A stretch of 64,000 bases of DNA, taken from NCBI GenBank assembly GCA_016713005.1, contig JADJPY010000011.1, forward strand, positions 593,001 through 657,000. Direction: 5' to 3'. Position numbers and translations under genes: made by a program. Below are positions 41,953 to 51,000 of the stretch, in pieces. This DNA comes from Ramlibacter sp. GTDB taxonomy: Bacteria; Pseudomonadota; Gammaproteobacteria; Burkholderiales; Burkholderiaceae_C. Under the pieces are notes generated by a model that had not been told where the DNA came from, ran no database searches, and was given only the letters and a program-made list of their open reading frames with translations. Position 1 is the first letter of the stretch. Every line of letters begins with the position of its first letter.

Positions 41953-41969
41953 ACCCAGGAGACATCCGC

Positions 41970-43732
41970 ATGCGCTCCCGCCTTCGCGGCACCTGTGCCG
42001 CCCTCCTTGCCTCGCCCCTCCTCCTCGTCCTGGCCGCATGCGGCGGCGGCGGCACGCCCGCAGCCGCGCCGGAAGCATCGGCCTCCCTGGCACTGGAAAA
42101 GCGCGGACCGCCGCCTGCCACCAGCAAGACCGTGACGGCGCAGGAATGCGACCGCTCGGTGCTGGGTGACACCATCTCCCCCGAGTCGATCGGCGAGCCC
42201 GTCTCCGGCATCACCCTGAACGACTGGACCTGGGTTGCGGCCACGGCCAACACGCCGGCCTACTGCCGCGTCGGAGGCAGCATGACGCCCATCGATCCGG
42301 CCGCGCCGCCCATCAACTTCCGCGTGGCCCTGCCCTCGACCTGGAACTACCGCTACGTGCAGGTGGGCGGCGGCGGCATGAACGGGTCGATCCCCGGCCT
42401 GACCGGCGGCCCCGGCGCCGGCACGCCGACCTACCTGGCGCGCGGCTGGGCGGTGGCGGGCAGCGACTCGGGCCATTCGGGCTTCGGTGCGGAGTGGGCG
42501 CTGAACGACGAGGCGATGAAGAACCTCGGCTACATGCAGATGAAGAAGACGCGCGACGCGGCCTGGGTGCTGATGAAGCGCCTGTATGGCGGCAAGCCCT
42601 ACTTCGCCTACTGGGTGGGAGGTTCGCAAGGCGGGCGCGAGGGCCTGACGGTCATGAAGAAGTACCCGTCGGACTTCAACGGCATCGTCGTGACGGTGCC
42701 CATCGTCAACTTCTCCAGCCTGATGCTGGCCCCCGAGTGGCTGCGCATCCAGGAAAAGCCGCTGGCCAACTGGGTGACCCCGGCCAAGCGCACCGCGATC
42801 GTCACCGAGATGATGCGGCAGTGCGACGGGCTCGACGGCCTGCAGGACGGCATCATCAACAACTACCCGGCCTGCCGCGCCATCTTCGACGTGAACCAGG
42901 GCGCCGCCGGCCGCGACCCCTGGGCGGCCAAGCGCTGCCCCGGCAACGTGGATCCGGATCCGGCGGACACCAGCGCCAATGCCTGCCTCACCGACGGCCA
43001 GATCTCGACACTGCACTTCAAGCACACGCGCTACCAGTTCGCCACCCGCTCGCCTTCAACACGCGCTCCTTCGGCATGTGGCTGCCCAGCACGGACCCGG
43101 GGGGCTTCGGCCTGATCGAGTCGCGCCGCTACCGCGGCCAGGAAGGCGCTGCGCCCGACGCGCCGGTGCACTCGCACCTGGGCATCGCGGGGGTGACGGG
43201 CTTCCTGTTCCAGGACCTCACCGCCAACCCGCTGGACTACGTCGAAGGCGGCGCACTGAATGCCCGCCGCGTCGAGATCTCCGAGTACCTCGATGCCACG
43301 CATCCTGACCTCACCTCGTTCTACAAGCAGGGGGGCAAGCTGATCGTCACCGTGGGCACCAACGATTCGCTCGCATCGCCCGGCGCGCAGCTGGACTACT
43401 ACCAGAGCGTGATCGACCGCATGGGCCGGGATGCCGTGGACCGCTTCGCCCGCCTGTGGGTCATGCCGCAGGGCGGCCACGGCCTGAGCGGCAACGCGTA
43501 CAACGTGAACGGCCTGGGCCAGCCGCAACCCACGACCACCATCCCCAACACCATCGACCGCGTCGGGATGATGGTCGACTGGGTGGAGAACGGTGCCGCG
43601 CCGCCGATGCACGCGACCCTCACGGCGGGTGCGCGCTCGCTGCCCATGTGTTCGTATCCGGCCTATCCGCGCTACCAGGGCGGCGGCCTGCCGACCGACC
43701 AGGCCAGCTCGTACGACTGCGCGCAGGAGTAG
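41970..43732 (+). pseudogene. Tannase/feruloyl-esterase-family lipoprotein, single frameshift
   Basis: ATG 41970 has CAGGAG just upstream. The signal ends in a lipobox (LLLVLAACGGGG), so the enzyme would be lipid-anchored after export. The alpha/beta hydrolase part has CRVGGSM, WNYRYVQVGGGGMNGSIPG and the nucleophile elbow GGSQGGREG, then DGLQDGIINN. After RYQFAT near 43045 the frame shifts by one base in a C-run; the second frame resumes LAFNTRSFGMWLPSTDPGGF and continues with the acid and histidine regions (VTVGTNDSLASPGAQLDYYQ, MPQGGHGLSGN) to 43732. Restoring one C gives about 587 residues, normal for the family. It is likely functional if the shift is a sequencing error. Confidence 0.75.
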
Positions 43733-43750
43733 GCGACCTGCGCATCGGAA

Positions 43751-43773
43751 GGGCCCCTCGCGGGGCCCTTTTT
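43751..43773. terminator. Rho-independent terminator
   Basis: GGGCCCC and GGGGCCC form a strong stem around TCGC, followed by TTTTT. It lies between the convergent ends of the tannase gene (43732) and the L,D-transpeptidase gene (43780), so it serves the rightward gene. Confidence 0.85.
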
Positions 43774-43779
43774 CATGGG

Positions 43780-44613
43780 CTACTGGTCGCGGTTTCGCCG
43801 GGCGGCTGGAACGGGCACCGGTGACGACGCCATGGGGCGGACCGCACCCGCCGGAGCGCGCGCCTGCGGATCGGTGACGTCCCAGGAGCCGAACACCTCC
43901 TGGGTCGTGCGGGTCTCGGGCAACACGTAGACGATGGCCCCCGTCTTCTTCACGGCAGGACTCAGCACCTGCTCGTAGAAGTGCACCGGCAGGTTCACGC
44001 AACCGAAGGAGATCCGGTTGTCCTGCTCGGTGGGCGTCGCCAGCCGCTCGAGGCGGCGCTCCGCGGCGACGGTGGGGCGCACCCGGTGCATGGAGAGCGC
44101 CGCGTCGTAGTCGATCCAGATCACGTCCTCGCCGTCCGTGTTGACGCCGGGCTGCGCCTCGAAACGTCCGGCATGGGTCGTCTTCTCTTCGGGGCGGATC
44201 TGCGCCAGCGGCTTGTCGCCGATGCCCGGCACGCTGTCGTCGCCGATCGCGGACCCGAGCAGCGCAGGCGTGGCCGCGACGAGCCGTCCCTGCGGCTCGA
44301 AGGTGTAGACCCTGGCCGCCTTCTTGTCGAGGATCACGACCGACTTGCCCTGGTTGTCGCCGGTGAAGAACGCCCAGTTGGCGACGTGCCGCGCCTCCTG
44401 CGATGGCATCTCGTCGCCGAAGTCGGCCAGGGGCCGCGCGGCGCGCGGAGCCGACGCGGGCGGCGCGACGGTGGGCACCGCCGGCGGCGGCGGCGCCTGC
44501 CGGTCACGAATCCAGGGAACCGCGACCACCAGCACCAGCGCGCCGATGATGGCGCCGTTGCGGAGGGAGCGGAGGAACTCGTTGCGATCGTTGGCGGAAC
44601 CGGTGGCGGACAT
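43780..44613 (-). CDS. L,D-transpeptidase-family (YkuD-like) protein
   Basis: The 277-residue protein has one N-terminal membrane anchor (IIGALVLVVAVPWI), a proline/alanine linker and a catalytic domain with QGKSVVILDKKAARVYTF and the active-site region NRISFGCVNLPVHFYEQVL. The cysteine context SFGCVNL is a variant of the canonical S(H)GC[VI]R motif of YkuD transpeptidases; the usual Arg is replaced by Asn, so activity is uncertain. These enzymes make 3-3 crosslinks in peptidoglycan or anchor lipoproteins in the periplasm. Confidence 0.65.
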   Translation of the reverse strand: MSATGSANDRNEFLRSLRNGAIIGALVLVVAVPWIRDRQAPPPPAVPTVAPPASAPRAARPLADFGDEMPSQEARHVANWAFFTGDNQGKSVVILDKKAARVYTFEPQGRLVAATPALLGSAIGDDSVPGIGDKPLAQIRPEEKTTHAGRFEAQPGVNTDGEDVIWIDYDAALSMHRVRPTVAAERRLERLATPTEQDNRISFGCVNLPVHFYEQVLSPAVKKTGAIVYVLPETRTTQEVFGSWDVTDPQARAPAGAVRPMASSPVPVPAARRNRDQ

Positions 44614-44745
44614 GCGTGCTGGTCATCGATGGAAAGCCGCACAGCGTAAGTGCGGATCCTCTTGTGCAGGCGTCCCGCCCGCACCGAGCCGATGTAGGAC
44701 GCCGCCGCCGACCTGGGTTTTGCAGCGCCCTTGAATGCACCCGGG

Positions 44746-46098
44746 TCAGGCTGCTGCTGGAAGTTCCAGCCGCGCCTGCAAACCGCCTTCCACGCGCGGA
44801 GCGAGACTGAAGCTGCCGCCGTGGCGCTTCGCAATGGCGTCCACGATGGCCAGGCCGAGGCCGCTGCCGCCTGCCGCCTTGCTGCGGCGCCAGAACCGGC
44901 GGGTCGCCATGGCGCGGTCCTCCTCGCTCAGTCCGGGGCCGCGGTCCAGCACTTCGAAACGCACCTGGCCATCGCTGCCGCTAACGATGCGCAGGTCGAC
45001 GCCAGCATCTTCGGGCGAGGCGCGAACCGCGTTGTCGAGAAGATTGCGCATCGCCGAGACGAGCAGCACCTCCGGCACACGCACGCACCACGCCGCCTGC
45101 CCCGGGTCCAGCGTGACCTTCCCCGGCGTGCGCCAGGAGGCCTCCACCTCGGCCACCGCCTGGCGCGCTGCATCGGCGGCGTCGGCGCAGAGGTTCGGAT
45201 CGACTTCGTCGCCGCCATCCAGGCGTGCCAGCAGGAGCAGTTGCTCCAGGGTGCGCTGCATCCGCAGCACGCCATCGTCCGCGTGGGCCAGCGCCTCCTT
45301 CACCTCGGGGGCATCCTTGTTCCGCGCCAGTGCCAGCCTGAGCACCTGCAGATGCGTCTTGACGGCCGTCAACGGGGTCCTGAGCTCGTGCGCCGCATCG
45401 TCGGTGAAGCGGCGCTCGCGCGCGATCGTGCTGCGCACCCGCAGGAGCAGGTGCGCGATGGTGTCCACCAGCGGGCGCAGTTCCCTGGGCACCGGCCCGT
45501 GGGGCAACTCGGCGTCGTCGTCGGGCCGCCTTTGCGCCAGGGCATGCCGCATGCGCTCCAGCGGCGCCAGTCCGCCGCCGATGCCGAGCCACAGCGCGAA
45601 CAGCGTTCCGACCAGCGCCACCGCGAACGGAACGGCCGCGGTGAGCGCGACGTCCTTCAGCAGTGCTTCACGCGCGTCGATGCGGTCCGCGGTGGCGATG
45701 CGCAGCCCGCCCTGGTTCAGCACATAGATGCGCCATAGCTTGCCGCCGTAGATGCCGGTGCTGTAGCCCAGCGAGGCATCGTCCAGCGCGGGGCTCGATG
45801 CCGTCCGCGCCACCTTCTGCACGCTGACTTCACCGCGCACCAGGCTCACCTCGCAGGCCAGGCCGTCGCGCGCCACGACGTCCAGCAAGGGCTTGGCCGC
45901 CGCCCCGCCGGAGAGCGACTCGGTCGGGAACTGCAGCGCCAGGCCCGCCACCATGCGCGCCGACGCGGCCAGGCGATCGTCCAGGGCCGTGCGCAGTTCG
46001 CCGCGCAGTTCCACCATCATCCAGGCCGCGACGGCCGTCCAGAGCAGGACCAGCGATGCGCCGATGATCACCAGCAGCCGGACGCGCAGGCTGTTCAT
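44746..46098 (-). CDS. Sensor histidine kinase (QseC/PmrB-like)
   Basis: The 450-residue protein has two membrane helices (VRLLVIIGASLVLLWTAV and ALTAAVPFAVALVGTLFALW) around a ~120-residue periplasmic domain, then HAMP, the H-box RRFTDDAAHELRTPLTAVKT and the ATP-binding boxes LLDNAVRASPED, VLDRGPGLSEED and GSGLGLAIVDAIAKRHGG. Its start overlaps the response-regulator stop by four bases. The pair is divergent from a Dsb operon, suggesting it senses a periplasmic thiol or metal stress. Confidence 0.9.
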   Translation of the reverse strand: MNSLRVRLLVIIGASLVLLWTAVAAWMMVELRGELRTALDDRLAASARMVAGLALQFPTESLSGGAAAKPLLDVVARDGLACEVSLVRGEVSVQKVARTASSPALDDASLGYSTGIYGGKLWRIYVLNQGGLRIATADRIDAREALLKDVALTAAVPFAVALVGTLFALWLGIGGGLAPLERMRHALAQRRPDDDAELPHGPVPRELRPLVDTIAHLLLRVRSTIARERRFTDDAAHELRTPLTAVKTHLQVLRLALARNKDAPEVKEALAHADDGVLRMQRTLEQLLLLARLDGGDEVDPNLCADAADAARQAVAEVEASWRTPGKVTLDPGQAAWCVRVPEVLLVSAMRNLLDNAVRASPEDAGVDLRIVSGSDGQVRFEVLDRGPGLSEEDRAMATRRFWRRSKAAGGSGLGLAIVDAIAKRHGGSFSLAPRVEGGLQARLELPAAA

Positions 46099-46754
46099 GC
46101 CGACCCCAGCCGGTAGCCGATGCCGCGCACCGTCTCCACGATTCCGCTGCCCAGCTTGCGGCGCAGGTGATGGATGTGCACGTTCACGGCGTTGCTCTCG
46201 ACCTCCTGCTCCAGCCCGTAGAGCCGGTCGCGCAACTGCTCGGCGCTCAGGATCGCTCGGGGATGTTGCAGGAGCGTGGCCAGCAGGGTGCGCTCGCGCC
46301 GCGACAACTCCACCGGCTCTCCGTGCAGCCAGGCCTGCCCCGACGAGGGCTCGAACGTCACGCCCCCATGCGAGATGCGATCCATGGTGCGGCCGGCGGA
46401 GCGCCGCAGCAGGGCGTGCAGGCGCGCCACCAGTTCGTCGAGGTCGAAGGGCTTGAGCAGGTAGTCGTCGGCGCCGGCCTGCAGCCCCCGCACGCGGTCC
46501 GATACGGCGTCCCTGGCGGTCAGCACCAGCAAGGGCATGCCGATGCCGCGGGCGCGCCAGCGCGCCAGCAGGTCCATGCCGTCCCCGTCGGGCAGCCCCA
46601 GGTCCAGGACGGCAAGGTCGAACTCGGACGCCGCCAGCGCTGCTTGCGCGGCAGCGGCGGTCTCTGCGTGGTCCACGGTGAACCCGTGCAGGCGCAAGCC
46701 CGCGGCCACGCCGTGGGCCACGGAAGGATCGTCTTCGACGAGCAGGAGGTGCAC
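46095..46754 (-). CDS. OmpR/PmrA-family response regulator
   Basis: The 219-residue protein has a receiver with the phosphoacceptor aspartate in FDLAVLDLGLPDGDGMDLLA and a conserved K in VSDRVRGLQAGADDYLLKPF, then a winged-helix domain with ELSRRERTLLATLLQHPRAI and HIHHLRRKLG. It is first in the operon with the kinase gene. A PmrA-like direct repeat 10-26 bp upstream of its start suggests autoregulation and joint control of the divergent Dsb genes. Confidence 0.9.
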   Translation of the reverse strand: MHLLLVEDDPSVAHGVAAGLRLHGFTVDHAETAAAAQAALAASEFDLAVLDLGLPDGDGMDLLARWRARGIGMPLLVLTARDAVSDRVRGLQAGADDYLLKPFDLDELVARLHALLRRSAGRTMDRISHGGVTFEPSSGQAWLHGEPVELSRRERTLLATLLQHPRAILSAEQLRDRLYGLEQEVESNAVNVHIHHLRRKLGSGIVETVRGIGYRLGSA

Positions 46755-46763
46755 TAGCGAACT

Positions 46764-46780
46764 CTTAACGACGCCTTAAT
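46764..46780. promoter_or_regulatory. PmrA-like direct repeat (CTTAA-N6 spacing) between response regulator and dsbD
   Basis: CTTAAC and CTTAAT are separated by GACGC. This matches the tandem half-site pattern of PmrA/QseB-type regulators (YTTAAK-N5-YTTAAK, one mismatch at the last base of the first half). It lies in the 68-bp gap between divergent genes for an OmpR-family regulator and DsbD. Confidence 0.65.
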
Positions 46781-46822
46781 CGCGGCTTGCCAGACTGTGC
46801 TCGAACCGCGAACAAGGGTGGC

Positions 46823-48631
46823 ATGAAAGAAGCGTTGGAATGGAGATGGCTGAGACAGTTCCCCGCATGGGTGCTGGTGCTCGCCGCATGGATCGCGGTT
46901 GCGCCCGCATGGGCTGCCGCTGAATTCCTGGAGCCCGAGAAGGCCTTCCGGCTGGCTGTGCAGGAACAAGGCGCGGGCCAGGTGCAACTGCAGTGGACCA
47001 TCGCCCCGGGGTACTACCTGTACCGGAATCGTATCGGAGTGAGCGGAACCGGTGTGGGCGCGGTGGAGAAACCGCGCGGCGAGGTCAAGGAAGACCCGAA
47101 CTTCGGCACCGTGGAGGTCTACCACGAGGCCGTGCAGGTGGGCGTCCAGGCCGGCACCGCCTCGACGCTGCGCGTCACCTGGCAAGGCTGCGCCGACGAA
47201 GGCCTGTGCTACCCGCCGGTGGAAAAGGACATCGTGCTGGCCAGCACGGGCCCATCGGCTGCTGCCCCGAGCGCACCCGTACCGGCCGCATCGACGACGG
47301 GCGCATCGACGGCGGCCATCGTTGCAGGCAACGACGCCGACATCAGCCGCCTGCTCTCGCAACGTTCGCTGGCCTGGACCCTGCCCCTCTTCTTCGTCCT
47401 GGGCATCGGGCTGGCGTTCACGCCCTGCGTGCTGCCCATGGTGCCCATCCTCTCGAGCATGGTGGTGGGCAGCGGGGCCACCCCGCGCCGCGGCTTGCTG
47501 CTGTCCCTGGCTTTCGTCGGGCCGATGGCGGCGGTCTATGCGGGCATGGGCGTGCTGGCCGCGCTGGCGGGCGCCGGGCTGCAGGCCTGGATGCAGAACC
47601 CGTGGACCCTGCTGTCGTTCGCCGCCGTGTTCGTCGTGCTGGCACTGGCCATGTTCGGCTTCTACGAACTGCAACTGCCGGCGTTCCTGCGCGACCGCCT
47701 CGCGAGCAAGACGGTCCGGGGAGGATCTCTCACGGGCGCGGCGGCGATGGGCGCGCTGTCCGCCGTGCTGGTCGGCCCCTGCATGACGGCGCCGCTGGCG
47801 GGCACGCTGCTGTACATCGCGCAGGGCGGCTCGGCCGCGGAAGGCGCGCTGCTCCTGCTTTCACTGGGGCTCGGCATGGGCGTGCCGCTGGTCGTGCTCA
47901 GCACCTGGGGCGCACGCTGGCTGCCGCGCCCCGGCCCCTGGATGGACCGGGTGAAAGCGGCGTTCGGATTCATTTTGCTGGGCATCGCGATCTGGATGGC
48001 GCAGCGCGTGATCGCGCCGCAATGGAGCCTGCTGCTGTGGGGCTGCCTGCTGGTGGCGCTGGCCTTTTCGCTGTGGCAACTGGCACGCTCCGCGGTCGCG
48101 GCGAACTTGCGACCCGCCTCCACGCTGGTGGCGCGCAGCGGGGCTGCGGTCGCGGGGCTCTGGGGGGCGGCATTGGTGTTCGGTGCCGCCGCCGGCGCCA
48201 GCGACCCCAGCCAGCCGCTGCGCAACCTCGTCGCCGCGCCTGCTGCATCGGCCGCCGCCGCGCCCGCGTTCGAGACGCTGCAGGACCCTGCGCTGCTGCA
48301 GGCGCGCCTGGCGGATGCCGCCGCACGCGGCCAGCCCGCGCTGGTGGAGTTCTCCGCCGACTGGTGCACGTCCTGCAAGACGATCGAGCGGGAGGTCTTC
48401 GGCGACCCGCGCGTCGGTCGCGCCCTGGACGGTGTCCTGCTGCTGCGCGCCGACGTGACACGCAGCGATGTGGCCCAGCGCGCATTCATGCAACGCCTCC
48501 AGGTGATGGGCCCGCCCACGCTCATGCTGTATGCGCCGCAGGGCGAGGAGCGGCGCGACCAGCGGCTGGTCGGCGAGTTCGGGCCCGAAGCACTCCTGGA
48601 GCGCCTGCAGACGGGGAGCACCGGATCGTGA
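46823..48631 (+). CDS. dsbD: Thiol:disulfide interchange protein DsbD
   Basis: The 602-residue protein has all three DsbD parts: a signal peptide and periplasmic N-terminal domain (QVQLQWTIAPGYYLYRNRIG, then GCADEGLCYPPVEKDI with the CxxxxxC pair), a central membrane domain with the cysteines in FTPCVLPMVPILSSMVVG and VGPCMTAPLAGTLLYIAQGG, and a C-terminal thioredoxin domain with SADWCTSCKTIEREVF. It passes electrons from cytoplasmic thioredoxin to periplasmic partners, here probably the two thioredoxin-fold proteins encoded next. ATG 46823 precedes MKEALEWRW and follows a GGGTGG stretch. Confidence 0.9.
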   Translation: MKEALEWRWLRQFPAWVLVLAAWIAVAPAWAAAEFLEPEKAFRLAVQEQGAGQVQLQWTIAPGYYLYRNRIGVSGTGVGAVEKPRGEVKEDPNFGTVEVYHEAVQVGVQAGTASTLRVTWQGCADEGLCYPPVEKDIVLASTGPSAAAPSAPVPAASTTGASTAAIVAGNDADISRLLSQRSLAWTLPLFFVLGIGLAFTPCVLPMVPILSSMVVGSGATPRRGLLLSLAFVGPMAAVYAGMGVLAALAGAGLQAWMQNPWTLLSFAAVFVVLALAMFGFYELQLPAFLRDRLASKTVRGGSLTGAAAMGALSAVLVGPCMTAPLAGTLLYIAQGGSAAEGALLLLSLGLGMGVPLVVLSTWGARWLPRPGPWMDRVKAAFGFILLGIAIWMAQRVIAPQWSLLLWGCLLVALAFSLWQLARSAVAANLRPASTLVARSGAAVAGLWGAALVFGAAAGASDPSQPLRNLVAAPAASAAAAPAFETLQDPALLQARLADAAARGQPALVEFSADWCTSCKTIEREVFGDPRVGRALDGVLLLRADVTRSDVAQRAFMQRLQVMGPPTLMLYAPQGEERRDQRLVGEFGPEALLERLQTGSTGS

Positions 48632-49452
48632 CGCAGACCCTCACGCTCGGGCCGCTGGTCCTGTCCCTGCCCCTGCTCGCGGGCGCCGCGTCGTACCTGT
48701 TCGCCAACCACGTCGGCCGGCGCGTGGCCGGTACGCAAGCCGCCGAGGTGGAGCGACACATCCTGCGCACGCTGCTGGTCGGACTCGTCGCCGCCCGGCT
48801 GGCCTTCGTGGTGCAGTTCCACGATGCTTACCTGAAAGCGCCGCTGTCCATGCTCGACATCCGCGACGGCGGCTGGCATGCGGCGATCGGGATCGGTGCG
48901 GCACTTGCGTATGCAGGCGTCGTGCTCGCGCGGCGCTCGGCGCTGCGCAAGCCGCTGTTCGCGGCGGCCGGCACCGCGGCCGGCCTCTGGCTCGCGGCCA
49001 CCCTGGCGCTGTCGGCCGGGGGCTCGGGCGACGTGCGCATGCCGCAGCTGGCACTGCCCGCCACCGACGGCACGACGGTCCGTCTGGCCTCGTTCGAGGG
49101 CCGGCAGACGGTGGTGAACCTGTGGGCGACCTGGTGCCCGCCGTGCCAGCGCGAGATGCCCGTGCTGCAGAAGGCCCAGGCCGCGCGGCCCGACGTCCAC
49201 TTCGTCTTCGTGAACCAGGGCGAATCCGCCCAGCAGGTCGCCGCCTACCTGGCCCGCAGCGGCCTGCAGCTGCGCAACGTGCTGCTCGACGCCAAGGGCG
49301 ACGCGGGCACGGCACTGGGTCACCGCGCCCTGCCCACCACCCTCTTCTTCGACGCCGAAGGCCGGCTCGTCGACACCCGCCTGGGTGAACTCTCCGAAGC
49401 CTCGCTCGCCGAGCGGCTCGCCAACCTTCCTCCTTCCGGACCCAAGAAATGA
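48628..49452 (+). CDS. TlpA-type thiol reductase fused to an Lgt-like membrane domain
   Basis: The 274-residue protein starts at a GTG overlapping the dsbD stop (GTGA). Residues 1-~115 are membrane helices resembling part of prolipoprotein diacylglyceryl transferase (LTLGPLVLSLPLLAGAASYL, LLVGLVAARLAFVVQFHDAY). The rest is a TlpA/ResA-like thioredoxin domain with VVNLWATWCPPCQREMPVLQ and the cis-proline region HRALPTTLFFDAEG. The Lgt-like part lacks the complete catalytic signature, so it may only be an anchor. It probably takes electrons from DsbD. Confidence 0.8.
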   Translation: MTQTLTLGPLVLSLPLLAGAASYLFANHVGRRVAGTQAAEVERHILRTLLVGLVAARLAFVVQFHDAYLKAPLSMLDIRDGGWHAAIGIGAALAYAGVVLARRSALRKPLFAAAGTAAGLWLAATLALSAGGSGDVRMPQLALPATDGTTVRLASFEGRQTVVNLWATWCPPCQREMPVLQKAQAARPDVHFVFVNQGESAQQVAAYLARSGLQLRNVLLDAKGDAGTALGHRALPTTLFFDAEGRLVDTRLGELSEASLAERLANLPPSGPKK

Positions 49453-50276
49453 AACTGAAATCCCATGTCCTTGCCCTCGCCGCGACCGCCGCCGTCGGCA
49501 TCGCTGGCGTCGTGACCCAGGTCGTCGTCGCCGCGCCGGAACGCCCGGCCGCCCTGCAAGCGCTCGAGAAGCAAGGCGTCACCATCGTCGGCACCTTCCC
49601 CGCGCCGGGCGGCCTCACGGCCTGGGCCGGCTACATCGGCCAGCGGCCGCTCTCCCTGTTCGTGACGCCCGACGGCAAGCACGTCATCGCGGGCACGCTG
49701 CTGGATGCGCAGGGTGAGGAGGTGGCCGAAGCAGCGCTGGAGAAAACCGTGCGCGGTGCCATGACCGCGGGCGCGTGGAGCAAGCTCGAGTCCAGCCACT
49801 GGATCGAAGACGGGAAGAAGGACGCCCCCCGCACGGTCTACGTCTTCACCGATCCGAACTGCCCGTACTGCAACAAGTTCTGGGCCGACGCCCGCCCGTG
49901 GGTGGACAGCGGCAAGGTGGTGCTGCGCCACGTGATGGTCGGCATCCTCACGCCGACCAGCGCCGGCAAGGCCGCGGCCCTGCTGGCTGCCAAGGACCCG
50001 GCAGCGGCACTGAGTGCGTACGAGCGTGGCCACATGGAGCAGAACGGCAAGTCGATCGCGTCCGGACGCGTTCGCCCGCTCGCCGACGCCGGCCTGAAGC
50101 CGCTGGAAGACATCCCGGCCGACATCGAGCGCAAGCTGACCGCCAACCACCGGCTGATGGCGTCGCTCGGCCTGCAGGCCACGCCGGCGATGGTCTGGCG
50201 CGACGCGAACGGCGCCGTGCAGATGCGCACCGGGGCGCCGCCGTCGGAGATTCCGGCGATCCTGGGCCCGCGTTGA
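49449..50276 (+). CDS. dsbG: Thiol:disulfide interchange protein DsbG
   Basis: The 275-residue periplasmic protein has a signal-peptide-like start, a DsbC/DsbG dimerisation-type N-terminal domain (AALQALEKQGVTIVGTFPAP) and a thioredoxin domain with FTDPNCPYCNKFW (active site CPYC) and a later cis-proline (GLQATPAMVWRDANG). It starts by overlapping the preceding stop by four bases. DsbG protects or reduces single cysteines and is kept reduced by DsbD, encoded upstream. Confidence 0.85.
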   Translation: MKLKSHVLALAATAAVGIAGVVTQVVVAAPERPAALQALEKQGVTIVGTFPAPGGLTAWAGYIGQRPLSLFVTPDGKHVIAGTLLDAQGEEVAEAALEKTVRGAMTAGAWSKLESSHWIEDGKKDAPRTVYVFTDPNCPYCNKFWADARPWVDSGKVVLRHVMVGILTPTSAGKAAALLAAKDPAAALSAYERGHMEQNGKSIASGRVRPLADAGLKPLEDIPADIERKLTANHRLMASLGLQATPAMVWRDANGAVQMRTGAPPSEIPAILGPR

Positions 50277-50290
50277 AGGAGCGCAGCGAC

Positions 50291-50608
50291 GTGCACCCTG
50301 CCGACCACCCCCTGCGCATCGTCCTGCACGCACCGACGGCTTCGGCCGCAATGCGGGCCCGGAAGAACGCCGCCAACCTCTCGAAGCAGTCCACGCCGGT
50401 CGAGGTCCGGATCGTGGTGAACGCCGAAGCGGTCGAGGCGGTGCTCGACACGCCCGATGCCGGTGCCGACCGCATCACATTCGTCTGTCCGCACACACTG
50501 GCACGCATCGGCCGTTACGCGCCGCAGCCGCTGGCCGTGCTGGAGGAATCCGCCGTGCTGGCGATCGCCCGCATGCAGGCGGACGGCTGGCACTACATCC
50601 GGTCCTGA
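50291..50608 (+). CDS. DsrE-like small protein
   Basis: The 105-residue protein reads HPLRIVLHAPTASAAMRARK, NAANLSKQSTPVEVRIVVNA and EAVEAVLDTPDAGADRITFV, the alpha/beta layout of the DsrE/intracellular sulfur oxidation family, ending HTLARIGRYAPQPLAVLEE. The usual catalytic cysteine is replaced except for one in FVCPHT. GTG 50291 is preceded by AAGGAG. It closes the Dsb operon, 14 bp after dsbG. Its role is unknown. Confidence 0.6.
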   Translation: MHPADHPLRIVLHAPTASAAMRARKNAANLSKQSTPVEVRIVVNAEAVEAVLDTPDAGADRITFVCPHTLARIGRYAPQPLAVLEESAVLAIARMQADGWHYIRS

Positions 50609-50618
50609 ACCGGCAGCG

Positions 50619-50969
50619 CTACTGCCGCAGGATCTTCTCCATCTTGCGGCCCTTGGCGAGCTCGTCGACCAGCTTGTCGAGCCAGCGGATCTTCTGCATC
50701 AGCGGGTCTTCGATCTCCTCCACACGCACGCCGCAGACCACGCCGGTGATCGCCGACGCGTTCGGGTGCATCGCAGGGGCTTGCGCGAAGAAGGTGGCGA
50801 AGTCGTTTTCCCGGTCGATCTGCCGCTGCAATCCCGCACGGTCGTAGCCGGTCAACCAGCAGATGACCTGGTCGACTTCTTCCTTCGTGCGGTCCTTGCG
50901 CTCGGCCTTCTGCACGTACAGCGGATAGACCTTCGCAAACGGCATGGCGAAGATTCGATGCTCGGCCAT
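50619..50969 (-). CDS. DUF2200-family protein
   Basis: The 116-residue protein begins HRIFAMPFAKVYPLYVQKAE, then RTKEEVDQVICWLTGYDRAG and ends LMQKIRWLDKLVDELAKGR, matching DUF2200 throughout. Function unknown. It faces the Dsb operon (10 bp between stops). AGGAGGAC precedes the ATG at 50969. Confidence 0.85.
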   Translation of the reverse strand: MAEHRIFAMPFAKVYPLYVQKAERKDRTKEEVDQVICWLTGYDRAGLQRQIDRENDFATFFAQAPAMHPNASAITGVVCGVRVEEIEDPLMQKIRWLDKLVDELAKGRKMEKILRQ

Positions 50970-51000
50970 CGGCGTCCTCCTGGATCGGGCAGCGCCAAGA

